DNA from: Bacteroidales bacterium
GTDB taxonomy: Bacteria > Bacteroidota > Bacteroidia > Bacteroidales > UBA932
DNA length: 64,000 nucleotides
Reading direction: 5' to 3'
Assembly: GCA_015060335.1 (NCBI GenBank)
Contig: SUYR01000001.1
Location: 1 to 64,000, forward strand
Shown here: positions 1 to 7,998 of the stretch, piece by piece
Layout of the letters: each line of letters starts with the position of its first letter
Numbering within the stretch: the stretch's first letter is position 1
Program-made: the position numbers and the translations under genes
Notes under the pieces: model-generated
Told to the model about the DNA's origin: nothing
Databases searched by the model: none
The model's input: only the letters and a program-made list of their open reading frames with translations

Positions 1-84
1 AGAAAACTTAAAGCCGTGGGAGTCAGCATCGAAGCCATCTCACAAGCATCTGGACTCTCCATAGAAACCATCGAAAGCCTATAA
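1..84 (+). CDS. C-terminal end of an Rpn/PD-(D/E)XK nuclease-transposase family protein (5' end outside window)
   Basis: An open frame from base 1 runs 27 codons to TAA at 82-84. The visible residues (LKAVGVSIEAISQASGLS, then IETIESL) match the typical C-terminal tail of the Rpn / PD-(D/E)XK nuclease family transposases that are common in Bacteroidales, where a last helix-turn-helix-like stretch 'G(I/V)..E.I...TGLS.E.I..L' follows the nuclease domain. The catalytic part lies to the left of the window, so completeness and activity cannot be judged. A strong terminator follows at once. A short tail gives limited evidence, and any protein ending in a similar HTH-like helix pair is an alternative. 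Confidence 0.55.
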   Translation, partial: RKLKAVGVSIEAISQASGLSIETIESL

Positions 85-108
85 GCACTCCTGCGTACTG
101 ATATATTT

Positions 109-149
109 CCGTATCTGATTACTGTCACGTATCAGATACGGATTTTTTT
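109..149 (+). terminator. Rho-independent terminator after the Rpn-like gene
   Basis: A perfect 11-bp inverted repeat (CCGTATCTGAT at 109-119, ATCAGATACGG at 131-141) with an 11-nt loop is followed by A and seven T residues (143-149). It lies 25 bp after the stop codon of the truncated gene. Confidence 0.8.
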
Positions 150-151
150 GC

Positions 152-260
152 CACGACGCAAGACTATACACGTTTTCTCTTGCGTCGTGACAAGAATGAC
201 TTCAAAAAGCAGCAATTTCTGCCACGATGCAAGAGATTACCCTCAAAGTCTTGCGTCGTG
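152..260. repeat. Two copies of a 12-bp inverted-repeat hairpin (CACGACGCAAGA / TCTTGCGTCGTG)
   Basis: Copy 1 pairs 152-163 with 178-189 perfectly. Copy 2 pairs 223-234 (CACGATGCAAGA, one change that still allows a G-U pair) with 249-260. Both have 14-nt loops and no T run, so they look like REP/MITE-type palindromes rather than terminators. They fill the gap between the nuclease-transposase-like gene and the GH20 gene. Confidence 0.7.
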
Positions 261-316
261 ACAGCACACTATTGAAAAATTTTGTCTCACTGTGCTGTGG
301 TGTGGTCTTTTTTACC

Positions 317-324
317 TATCTTTG
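317..324 (+). promoter_or_regulatory. Probable Bacteroidetes -7 element for the GH20-gntR pair
   Basis: TATCTTTG fits TAnnTTTG exactly and sits 25 bp before the chosen ATG at 349. The -33 region is weak: TGTG at 291-294 with 22-bp spacing is the best match. Confidence 0.4.
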
Positions 325-348
325 CATTTCATCAATGACTGCAACATA

Positions 349-1911
349 ATGATTCGTAAAGCTACAATTTCTGTGGTTGCCGCTTTTGTGGCATGCCTGT
401 CCGTTTTTGCCTATTCCGGTCCTTCCAGACTAATTCCGGAGCCAGTGGAGTATTCTGTTTCAGAGGGTGTATATTCCTTGAAACCGGATGGTTCTGATAT
501 AAAGACGATTTTCGGTGCGGCCTCTTTTGCATCGAAGGTGGCGGACCTGCCTGATTTCGCAAAGGAAGAGGCATATGAGCTTGTCATTGGCAAGAAGGGC
601 GTGAAGATATATGCAATGACACAGGAAGGCGCTTTCAGGGGCAGACAGTCTGTGGAGATGTTGCGCCTGATCGATCCGGTGGTGCAATATTGTACTGTTT
701 TCGATTATCCGCGTTTCCAGCATAGAGGTATAATGCTCGATGAGTCCCGCAGCTTCAAGGGAAAGGCCTTTATAAAGAAGCAGATAGATGCTCTTGCCCT
801 GTTTAAGATGAATGTGATGCATCTGCACCTTACTGATGCTGCCGGCTGGCGTATTCAGATAGATGCGTATCCGGCTCTTACCGACCACGTGGCGTGGAGA
901 ATAGGAGAGACTTATCATGAGTGGGAGGGGCTCGGATATCCGTTCACTAACGCCCAGGACCCTAAGGCATATGGCGGATTCTATACCAAGGACGATATTC
1001 GAGAAATAGTGGCATATGCTGCAGAACGTCATATAGATATCATTCCGGAGATCGAGATGCCGGGCCACAGTATGGAGGTCAACAGGGCTTATCCTGAGAT
1101 TGCCTGTGTTGGTGAGGACGGCAAACCAAGACCATTCTCATGGGACCTTTGTGTAGGAAATGACGGTACATTCAGATTCCTTGAGACAGTATTGTCGGAG
1201 GTGATTGAACTGTTTCCGTATAAATATATCCATATCGGAGGCGACGAGGCTGTCAAGAAGGATTGGGATGTGTGCGTGAACTGCCGCAGGAGAATGCAGG
1301 AAGAGGGAATGAAACATAAGAACGAGCTTCAAGGTTATCTTGTGCGCCACATCGAGAAGTTCCTTCGAGAGAAAGGAAAGACGCTTATCGGATGGGATGA
1401 GATCGTGGAGACCGGTCTTCCGGAGCAGGCCGTCGTAATGTCATGGAGGGGTACTCCGGGCGGAATAAAGGCATCATCCGAAGGTCACGATGTGATAATG
1501 TCGCCAAACACATATCTGTATCTGGATTATTATCAGGACCTTATTAGAAAGGAACCTAAGGCGGTAGGACATATGCAGTCGCTCAGACATGTATATAAAT
1601 ATAACCCGCTTGAAGGTATTGCTCCGGAATATCATCATCATATACTTGGCGTTCAGGGCAATCTTTGGTGCGAGCTTATTCCATATGCTGCACACGCAGA
1701 ATATATGCTGTATCCCCGTACTTTTGCCATTGCGGAAATAGGCTGGACGCCTCAGGAAAAACGTGAATTCTTCCATTTCCGGGAGCGTTGTCTTACCTTG
1801 ATATCGATTTTCAGGGCATTGGGATATAATACATTCGATCTGTATAACGAGTCGTTGAGAGCGCAGACAGGAAGACTTCGTTTCGATGATCCTACATTCA
1901 AATTGCTTTAA
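349..1911 (+). CDS. GH20 beta-N-acetylhexosaminidase, secreted
   Basis: The enzyme is predicted to remove terminal beta-linked GlcNAc or GalNAc in the periplasm or at the surface. I chose the ATG at 349 (520 aa) over one 57 bp upstream because it starts a clean signal peptide (MIRKATISVVAAFVACLSVFA) and leaves a leader after the -7 element. An N-terminal GH20b-like domain is followed by the TIM barrel, with HRGIMLDESR, HLTDAAGWR, the PEIEMPGH turn and the catalytic pair Asp299-Glu300 in HIGGDE. WGNLW-type and C-terminal barrel strands are present (VQGNLWCEL). No chitobiase C-terminal domain is seen, unlike the two GH20 proteins at 46-51 kb. The regulator gene begins 2 bp after the stop, so the two are probably cotranscribed. 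The exact linkage cannot be told from sequence. Confidence 0.9.
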   Translation: MIRKATISVVAAFVACLSVFAYSGPSRLIPEPVEYSVSEGVYSLKPDGSDIKTIFGAASFASKVADLPDFAKEEAYELVIGKKGVKIYAMTQEGAFRGRQSVEMLRLIDPVVQYCTVFDYPRFQHRGIMLDESRSFKGKAFIKKQIDALALFKMNVMHLHLTDAAGWRIQIDAYPALTDHVAWRIGETYHEWEGLGYPFTNAQDPKAYGGFYTKDDIREIVAYAAERHIDIIPEIEMPGHSMEVNRAYPEIACVGEDGKPRPFSWDLCVGNDGTFRFLETVLSEVIELFPYKYIHIGGDEAVKKDWDVCVNCRRRMQEEGMKHKNELQGYLVRHIEKFLREKGKTLIGWDEIVETGLPEQAVVMSWRGTPGGIKASSEGHDVIMSPNTYLYLDYYQDLIRKEPKAVGHMQSLRHVYKYNPLEGIAPEYHHHILGVQGNLWCELIPYAAHAEYMLYPRTFAIAEIGWTPQEKREFFHFRERCLTLISIFRALGYNTFDLYNESLRAQTGRLRFDDPTFKLL

Positions 1912-1913
1912 TC

Positions 1914-2945
1914 ATGAGTCTGGAAATAATACTTGCTACAGAAGAGAAAACACCGATCTACAAGCAGCTTGTAGGTCAGTTTGAAGATGCAATCCGTTCT
2001 GGAAAACTCAAGCCGGGTGAGCAGGTGCCGTCAATGAATGAGTTTGCGGCAAAGTTCAATATATCAAAGGAGACTGTAAAGAAGGCATATGGAATTCTCC
2101 GTGACAGGGATCTGCTTATTCCTCGTCAGGGAAAAGGTTTCTATGTGGCGGAGGCGAGCAATATATCCAAGCCTCGCATTCTGGTGCTCTTTGACAAATT
2201 GAGCATTTACAAGGAAGTACTGTACTACTCTCTGGTTGAAGAACTGGGAGAGAATGCGGACATAACCATTCTTACCCATAATCAGAATCTTGAGTTGTTT
2301 ACGTACTATCTGGACACATATCTCGACAGGTTTGATTACTATGTGATCAGCCCGCATTTTCCTCTCGACGATAAATCTCAGGCCGTCGCAGTCAAGCTGC
2401 TTTCCCGTATTCCGAACAGAAAGCTTATAATGGTGGACCACTGGCTTGAAGCGGTCCCCGGCAACTACAGCGCTGTATATCAAGACTTTGAAAATGATAT
2501 CTATGATGGACTCAAACAGGGCCTTGACAAGCTGAAGACTGTTTCCCTTCTAAATATTATCACCTTGTCTTCCAGCCTCTATGGAGCAATAGTTTCCAGG
2601 GGAGTCGAGCGTTTCTGTACTGAAAACGGCATCGCATTCAAGTTCATGGAGTCCGCTCCGGAGGAAATCAATCCGAATGAGGCGTTCCTCATCTTGAGTT
2701 CGCAGCTCGAATCCGGCCTTGCAGCACTTGCACGTAAGATAAAGGCAAGAAATCTGGAGGTAGGAAAAGACGTATTCATTATTTCGTACAATGAATTCGA
2801 TTTGTGCGAAGTGGTGATGAACGGACTCACTACTGTTTCTACAGACTTCAAGCAGATGGGACAAGTTGTCGCAGAATTGATCCTGAATAGAACCATTTCC
2901 AAGGTACATTGTGATTTCACGATGACCAGAAGAGCCTCGTTTTAG
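1914..2945 (+). CDS. GntR-type HTH regulator with LacI-like sugar-sensing domain
   Basis: Residues about 1-75 form a GntR winged helix (TPIYKQLVGQFEDAIRSGKL, then PGEQVPSMNEFAAKF and a recognition helix KETVKKAYGILR). From about residue 85 a periplasmic-binding-protein-like effector domain follows (RILVLFDKL.. through FIISYNEFDLCEVVMNGLTTVSTD, ending in a typical LacI-family C terminus). This layout resembles AraR-type regulators, which sense a free sugar rather than a phosphosugar. The start lies 2 bp after the GH20 stop, implying translational coupling. It is likely to control the GH20 gene and possibly the larger glycan locus downstream, but no operator could be assigned. A bidirectional hairpin follows. 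Confidence 0.85.
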   Translation: MSLEIILATEEKTPIYKQLVGQFEDAIRSGKLKPGEQVPSMNEFAAKFNISKETVKKAYGILRDRDLLIPRQGKGFYVAEASNISKPRILVLFDKLSIYKEVLYYSLVEELGENADITILTHNQNLELFTYYLDTYLDRFDYYVISPHFPLDDKSQAVAVKLLSRIPNRKLIMVDHWLEAVPGNYSAVYQDFENDIYDGLKQGLDKLKTVSLLNIITLSSSLYGAIVSRGVERFCTENGIAFKFMESAPEEINPNEAFLILSSQLESGLAALARKIKARNLEVGKDVFIISYNEFDLCEVVMNGLTTVSTDFKQMGQVVAELILNRTISKVHCDFTMTRRASF

Positions 2946-3002
2946 ATGTGGCATTGAACGGCAGAGTAAATCCTGTCACTTAAAACGTTGGCTATCACGC
3001 GA

Positions 3003-3048
3003 TTACAGAAAGGCGATTCCCCCGCGCAGGGGAATCGCCTTTCTGTAA
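3003..3048. terminator. Bidirectional terminator hairpin between convergent transcription units
   Basis: A perfect 20-bp inverted repeat (3003-3022 with 3029-3048) with a 6-nt loop lies between the gntR stop and the stop of the convergent minus-strand lipoprotein operon. Its core (CGATTCCCC...GGGGAATCG) recurs in the hairpin at 30631-30664, so it may also be a dispersed palindromic element used as a terminator. Confidence 0.75.
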
Positions 3049-3079
3049 AGTGCTGCTGGTGAGCGAGTTGGCCGCCAGC

Positions 3080-5209
3080 TTATTTTTCGTAGATCAGCAC
3101 GGTGATGCCGTTCTGGCCGAGTTTGAGCTTGGATCCGTTGCCGGACACCTTGACATCGCCGATTGAGCTGCTTTCCACAAACCTGTAGCCGGGAACGGAA
3201 ATCTTGCCTGAAGCACCTTCCTCGCAAAGAGTTGTAGCCACGATTGCAAGTCTGTCACCGTTAACATATCCTCGGGCGATGATGTCTTCTGACGAGCATG
3301 TGAATCCGTTCATATGCACGAATCGGCCGGCTCCAAGAAGGTGTTCAGGATATTTGTGGCGGATTGTATTTATCTGTGCGAGATAGCCCTGATAGTAAGG
3401 AGTTTCATCGATAAGTCCGCGGCAACGGAAGATCTCGATATCGTTCACCAGACCCTTCAGAAGGGTGTTGTTTGCCCTGCGCTCAACGTCAGTATCGTCA
3501 CGCAGACAGCGGTCAGACCAGATTACTTCAGGGAATGTATATTTGAACCACTCAGGGAAGCTGTACGGCTCTGCTGTGAATTCCACGATATGCACGAAAT
3601 CGCAGAACTGTGAAGTACAGTCGCTGAGCCACTCTGTTCCGAGACAGAATTCCGGATTGATCGCTTTGATATGGTCTCGGATCTCCTTGAGGGCGTCTGC
3701 CTTGTAACGTCCGGTGTAGATGTCCTGGACAGGGAACTCTCCGCTGCAATCCCAGTTAGGGAACTCTTCTGCGACTCCGAGCTGGTCATAGAATACGGCA
3801 TCGGCTCCGTAAGCCATTGCCCTGTCTGCCCACTGAAGGAGCATGTTGCGCCATTCGCGGTTTGACATGTCTGCAATCGAGAACGTACGTGTGTCATAGT
3901 ATCCGAGCGCTGTTCCCTCTCCGGTGAACTTGTAGTGCTCGGCAAATTCTGCCCCTGTGTTGTCTCTGTTTACAGCCTTCTTTCCGTTTCCGTGCATATA
4001 CCAGTCACTTTCACGGTCCACAAGGCGTCCGTTGTAGTAAAGCACCAGTCGGTTATCCTTGGCGCGATAGTCGGCGATTGCCTTTTTCCAAGCCTCTTCG
4101 CCGCCCTGTGTCTCGTCGATATAGTAGTTCGGGTATCCGTTGTCCATACCGTCGCTCCACCATCCGAAAGCAAGCACGGTATTGCAGCCGACGCTCTTTC
4201 CGCAGTCGTTTATACGTCCCGGGAGATCGGTGTATTTACGAAGATATTCCCCATACTGGTGCTTGAAGATAATACGCTGCCAGCCGGTCATTTCCTTTAC
4301 CCATTGAGGTACATCCTGTTTGTCCCACCATGTGTTCATCCATTCACGGTAGATATGTGAGGTCTCAGTCCACGATCCCATATATGGCTTCAGGATGCTT
4401 GTATTGTTGCTCCACGAATCTCCGCACATTGCATTAGGATAGCGGTAGAAACCGGCCTCGAGGCGGTCGAACTGGTTAGGGGCAGACGGATAGGCGCGAA
4501 GTCCGTGCCATGTCTGCTGAAGGCTCTGGTCGTGGCTTCCGAAATAAAGTCCGTCGCTCTCTCCGACAAAGGCATAGCAGTTTGATGCAGCATGACGGGG
4601 ATACTGAAGATCATACTGGCGGAAGTACTGGTCTGGCTTCATGTAGAGTGTCTTGGGATTGACATTTACAATCAGGTCGATTGCGTCGTCATGAAGCTGT
4701 CCTCCTGTGTGTGTAGTCAGCAGCTTATGTCCTTCAGGGAGCTTCATGTCGCCTACGAGAGGGTACTGAAGCTCACGGATGATAGTGTGAGGCTCGTTGT
4801 TGGTCACAGTGGAACCGAAGCGTACAGCACCGTCCTCAAGAGTCACGGTAAGGGTAAGGTCCATTTTCAATGCCTTTCCCCGGTGTATGAGGCCCTTGTA
4901 AGTTATGGTGATCACATTTCCTTCCTGAGATACAGTTGGCGTATTTTCAGTGCCGTCAATCTGCATTTCCTTCTCGTCAAGAGTGTTGTAGAACATTCTC
5001 CAGAGGCCAGCTCCGGCAGCATAGTTATGTCTTGTCTCCTTGTTGCAGAGGGAAAGAAGCGCACCGTCTTCGCCGATTTTCACTTCTGTAAGGTCGTCGC
5101 TCAGTACGTAACCCGGAAGTTCGGCTTCAGGCGACTCGCAGGAGTTCTGCGGACAGTTGCAGCCAAAGAAGATTGCGAGGGCTGCGGTCAGTGTGATGAT
5201 TTTTTTCAT
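3080..5209 (-). CDS. Lipoprotein with glycoside-hydrolase-like TIM barrel (DUF6259-like)
   Basis: The 709-aa product has a lipoprotein signal with Cys16 (LAIFFGC). Residues about 30-290 form a beta-rich domain like the galactose-mutarotase-like N-terminal sandwich of GH36/GH101-type enzymes. Residues about 300-620 look like a TIM barrel: FGWWSDGMDNGYPNYY, the ADAVFYDQLG strand and the FCLGTEWLSD strand, where the Asp and Glu are candidate catalytic residues. A small beta domain ends the protein (GDRLAIVATTLCEE onward). I place it in the DUF6259 group by resemblance only; the substrate is unknown. It is the last gene of a four-gene minus-strand operon, 60 bp after a DUF4855 gene. An alternative is a divergent GH36/GH31-clan enzyme. 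Confidence 0.6.
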   Translation of the reverse strand: MKKIITLTAALAIFFGCNCPQNSCESPEAELPGYVLSDDLTEVKIGEDGALLSLCNKETRHNYAAGAGLWRMFYNTLDEKEMQIDGTENTPTVSQEGNVITITYKGLIHRGKALKMDLTLTVTLEDGAVRFGSTVTNNEPHTIIRELQYPLVGDMKLPEGHKLLTTHTGGQLHDDAIDLIVNVNPKTLYMKPDQYFRQYDLQYPRHAASNCYAFVGESDGLYFGSHDQSLQQTWHGLRAYPSAPNQFDRLEAGFYRYPNAMCGDSWSNNTSILKPYMGSWTETSHIYREWMNTWWDKQDVPQWVKEMTGWQRIIFKHQYGEYLRKYTDLPGRINDCGKSVGCNTVLAFGWWSDGMDNGYPNYYIDETQGGEEAWKKAIADYRAKDNRLVLYYNGRLVDRESDWYMHGNGKKAVNRDNTGAEFAEHYKFTGEGTALGYYDTRTFSIADMSNREWRNMLLQWADRAMAYGADAVFYDQLGVAEEFPNWDCSGEFPVQDIYTGRYKADALKEIRDHIKAINPEFCLGTEWLSDCTSQFCDFVHIVEFTAEPYSFPEWFKYTFPEVIWSDRCLRDDTDVERRANNTLLKGLVNDIEIFRCRGLIDETPYYQGYLAQINTIRHKYPEHLLGAGRFVHMNGFTCSSEDIIARGYVNGDRLAIVATTLCEEGASGKISVPGYRFVESSSIGDVKVSGNGSKLKLGQNGITVLIYEK

Positions 5210-5269
5210 ATATGTATTATTATTGTTTGCAGATGGTCAAGGTCGTTCATGGCCTCACCATGGATGGTG

Positions 5270-6439
5270 TCATTTTCTCATAGGGCTTTCGATGATGAAA
5301 CGGCAGAATTCATTGTACATCGCCACATCTTCCGGGGCATCAGACGAGGCAAGTTCATACATTGCATCTGTTCCTGTATATATTGCAAGCGGTACCTTTC
5401 CATAGAATCCAGCCTCCTTGAAATATCTGAAATAATCCCGGAGCATTGCCCTGTTGGCTTCTGCGCGAGGGTTTTGCTCTCCGCTTACAAGATTTTCAAG
5501 AATTGAAGAGCAAGGATGCACACCTTCTCCGTGTGTACCTTCAAATTCGAGTTCCATACCCATGGAAAGTCTTTCAATCTCCGAGACAGTACTTTCAAAA
5601 GGCTTCTTTCCGTCCCAGTCCCAATAGTGGTTCGGCTGCATGTATGCCATATCGAATCCGAGTTCCTTCCAATGTTCATATCCCGGAGCCATGTAGTAAG
5701 GAATCCAGTACATGCCCAGATTCATGCTGTGTGCATAGTCGGATACAGGAGGAAGGAGCTTGTCCCAACGCTTGTATTGATAGTTGTAGCTTCCTTCCGT
5801 GCAGTAAAGTTCCTCATCTATGATGTAGAATCCAGCAAGGTCAAGATGCTCGGGAGCAACCTTCTTCCACGCCGAACAGATCTGGTCAATCATCCATTTC
5901 ATTGCGGTGATCTGGTCTTCGAGGACAGAAAAATCCATCTGGCGGCCGTCAATTTCTCCCCAATATATTGTAGAAGACGCCTTGTCTGCGAATGTCTCGA
6001 ACATGACAGGAGTAGGGAGGGTTGCGACTACCTTGTGTCTGAATGCCGGCTCTCCCAGACGGCTTTTTGCGTTTGCCACAGTAGCGTCAAGCACCTTTAC
6101 GGCACCGGTCTGCTCATTGAACCAGTAGTCTATCCAGTCCAGCCATGACTCCTTGACAGCAGACTTGTTGTGTGCAGTTATGGCGAAGTCAAGACCGCCT
6201 CTCTTGTAGTCACGTCCCGCCCAGAAGATGAATGCCTCGAACAGCCAGTGTTCCTTTCCGCTTTCATCCGTATATGTAACATGTGCCTTTGCACGGTCTT
6301 CTGTCCATGTGTCCGGCTTCTTTGGTGAGTATCCTCCGGCAAGAAGGGTTATGTCAGAAAACTGAGGTATCTGCTCCTGCTCAGCCCTGCAGCCCAGGAT
6401 AATCAGAATTGCGGATAGTAGTATGATAGACTTTTTCAT
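5270..6439 (-). CDS. DUF4855 family lipoprotein, copy 1
   Basis: The 389-aa product has a lipobox ending at Cys17 (LIILGC) and one DUF4855 domain filling the rest. The domain begins with ITLLAGGYSPKKPDTWTEDR and contains IYWGEIDGRQMDF, GFYIIDEEL, YWIPYYMAPG, YMQPNHYWDWDG and GMELEFEGTHGEG. Conserved acidic residues in GFYxxxE and GMExEFEGxHG are shared by all four DUF4855 proteins in this window and are the best candidates for catalysis. The family has no function that I can recall with confidence; its repeated GFY/QPNYYW pattern suggests a TIM-barrel hydrolase. It starts 5 bp after the neighbouring DUF4855 gene, so the pair probably arose by duplication. Confidence 0.8.
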   Translation of the reverse strand: MKKSIILLSAILIILGCRAEQEQIPQFSDITLLAGGYSPKKPDTWTEDRAKAHVTYTDESGKEHWLFEAFIFWAGRDYKRGGLDFAITAHNKSAVKESWLDWIDYWFNEQTGAVKVLDATVANAKSRLGEPAFRHKVVATLPTPVMFETFADKASSTIYWGEIDGRQMDFSVLEDQITAMKWMIDQICSAWKKVAPEHLDLAGFYIIDEELYCTEGSYNYQYKRWDKLLPPVSDYAHSMNLGMYWIPYYMAPGYEHWKELGFDMAYMQPNHYWDWDGKKPFESTVSEIERLSMGMELEFEGTHGEGVHPCSSILENLVSGEQNPRAEANRAMLRDYFRYFKEAGFYGKVPLAIYTGTDAMYELASSDAPEDVAMYNEFCRFIIESPMRK

Positions 6440-6444
6440 GCCTG

Positions 6445-7995
6445 TTATTTCCTTAACGGGTTTTCAACGATGAATTTACAGTATTCCAGATACATTTCAC
6501 GGTCCGGAACATCGGTTGAGGTGGCGAGTTCCCACATTCCGTTCGTTCCTGAGTATGTAGCGATACGTGCAGTGCCGTAATATCCCGACTTCTTCATTTC
6601 ATTCATATAGTCCCGCAGAAGAGCCTTGTTGCGTGCTGCCTGAGGATTCTTCTTTCCTTTGGCAGTTCCCTGGGCATCGTAATCTGTGCGCACTGTCTCA
6701 AGAATGGATGAACTTGTACGTGCTACGCCCTCTTCCCATTGGCTCCATCCCGCCTCGCCATGGGATCCTTCGAATTCGATCTCCATACCATGACCATACG
6801 TCCCCATGGAACCGAATACCCATGACCAGTTCTTCTTCTGTTCCTTTTCCGGATAATCCCAATATTTGTTAGGCTGGAGCCAGGTGTAGTCGATGCCGAG
6901 TTCCCTTGTCATGTCATATCCGTCTGCCTGATAATATGGAATCCAGTACAGGCCATATTGCATTTCATGCAGATATTCAGAGACCTCCGGCAGTATCTTG
7001 TCCCACCTCTTGTATTTGTAGTTCCATCCTGAAGGCTTTGCCACAAGGATTTCAGAGAGGACATAGAAGCCTGCCAGCTCAAGATTCTGAGGATCGGCAG
7101 CTGCCCACTGTTTTCTGACATAGTCTATGTACCATTTATAGGCAAGTACCTGATCTTCAGTGTTATTGAAATCAAGTGTGCGGTCATATACCGCTCCCCA
7201 ATATGTGGTGGAAGAGGACTTGTTGTAGAAGTATTCCAGCATGATTGGGTCCGGCATGGTCATCACCACCTTATGCTTGAACGAAGGCTTTCCGATTCGG
7301 GATATGGCATTAGCAATGGTCCGGTCCAGCACATCCGTAACCGCTCCTTCTGCAAGCCAGTAGTCAGCAAATCTTTTCCAGGACTGCTGGTTTGCGGATT
7401 TTTCCTTGCCGTCTGGAATGCAGAGTATAGTTCCGGCGCTGTCATCCACTCCACCGATGAACAGAAATGCTTCGTGAAGCCATTTTTCTGTACCGTTTTC
7501 ATCGGTAAATGTGACATGAGGCTTGAGCCTGTCCTCGCTCCATGTATTCGGAGTCTTGTTTGCTACGCCGCCCGGAAGCAGGTCCATATCTGCAAAGAAA
7601 GGTATCTCGCTACGGGAGGACTCCCAAGGATACAGATACGGCATTTCAAGACTTACGCTGACAATCGAACTGCAAAGCGAGCCATTGACTCCCACAGCAT
7701 ACACCGTATATTCGGTCTTGGGAGTCAAGCCCCTTACAATCAGCTTCCCATCTTCTTCTGAGTAGCCGGTCTCGATTATCGACTCTGATGACGGAGCCTC
7801 TGCTGCTGACTCGACGGCAAGGGCGTAAACAGTTTCTGTATTGATCTTTTTCACAGAAAGCACAACCCCATCTCCTTGAAATCCGTCCACGGCAATCGAT
7901 ATCGCCGGCTTGGGAGTATAAACAGGCTCCTCCTCCTTGCCGCAGGCGGTAAGAAGGAGAAGGACCGTAAATATTAATGACAGTTTTCTGGTCAT
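6445..7995 (-). CDS. DUF4855 family lipoprotein with N-terminal Fn3-like domain, copy 2
   Basis: The 516-aa product has a lipobox ending at Cys18 (LLLLTAC). Residues about 30-120 form a fibronectin-III-like domain (ISIAVDGFQGDGVVLSVKKI, and LTPKTEYTVYAVGVNG). The DUF4855 domain runs from about residue 128 to the end with the shared motifs GFYVLSEIL, YWIPYYQADG, WLQPNKYWDYP and GMEIEFEGSHGE. The copy at 22806-24350 has the same two-domain plan, so the window holds two long and two short DUF4855 proteins. The gene starts 3 bp after the stop of the phosphodiester glycosidase gene and belongs to its operon. Function is unknown; I infer a surface glycan hydrolase. Confidence 0.8.
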   Translation of the reverse strand: MTRKLSLIFTVLLLLTACGKEEEPVYTPKPAISIAVDGFQGDGVVLSVKKINTETVYALAVESAAEAPSSESIIETGYSEEDGKLIVRGLTPKTEYTVYAVGVNGSLCSSIVSVSLEMPYLYPWESSRSEIPFFADMDLLPGGVANKTPNTWSEDRLKPHVTFTDENGTEKWLHEAFLFIGGVDDSAGTILCIPDGKEKSANQQSWKRFADYWLAEGAVTDVLDRTIANAISRIGKPSFKHKVVMTMPDPIMLEYFYNKSSSTTYWGAVYDRTLDFNNTEDQVLAYKWYIDYVRKQWAAADPQNLELAGFYVLSEILVAKPSGWNYKYKRWDKILPEVSEYLHEMQYGLYWIPYYQADGYDMTRELGIDYTWLQPNKYWDYPEKEQKKNWSWVFGSMGTYGHGMEIEFEGSHGEAGWSQWEEGVARTSSSILETVRTDYDAQGTAKGKKNPQAARNKALLRDYMNEMKKSGYYGTARIATYSGTNGMWELATSTDVPDREMYLEYCKFIVENPLRK

Positions 7996-7998
7996 GGG

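Noticed and set aside
3003..3048. Attachment site or integration scar
   Set aside because: It is a perfect hairpin between two convergent stop codons with no integrase nearby; a terminator explains it.
3523..3945. Overlapping 140-codon frame in the DUF6259-like gene
   Set aside because: It overlaps a full-length lipoprotein gene with clear signal peptide and domain motifs, has Ser/Thr/Arg-rich low-complexity content, and no start or operon support.
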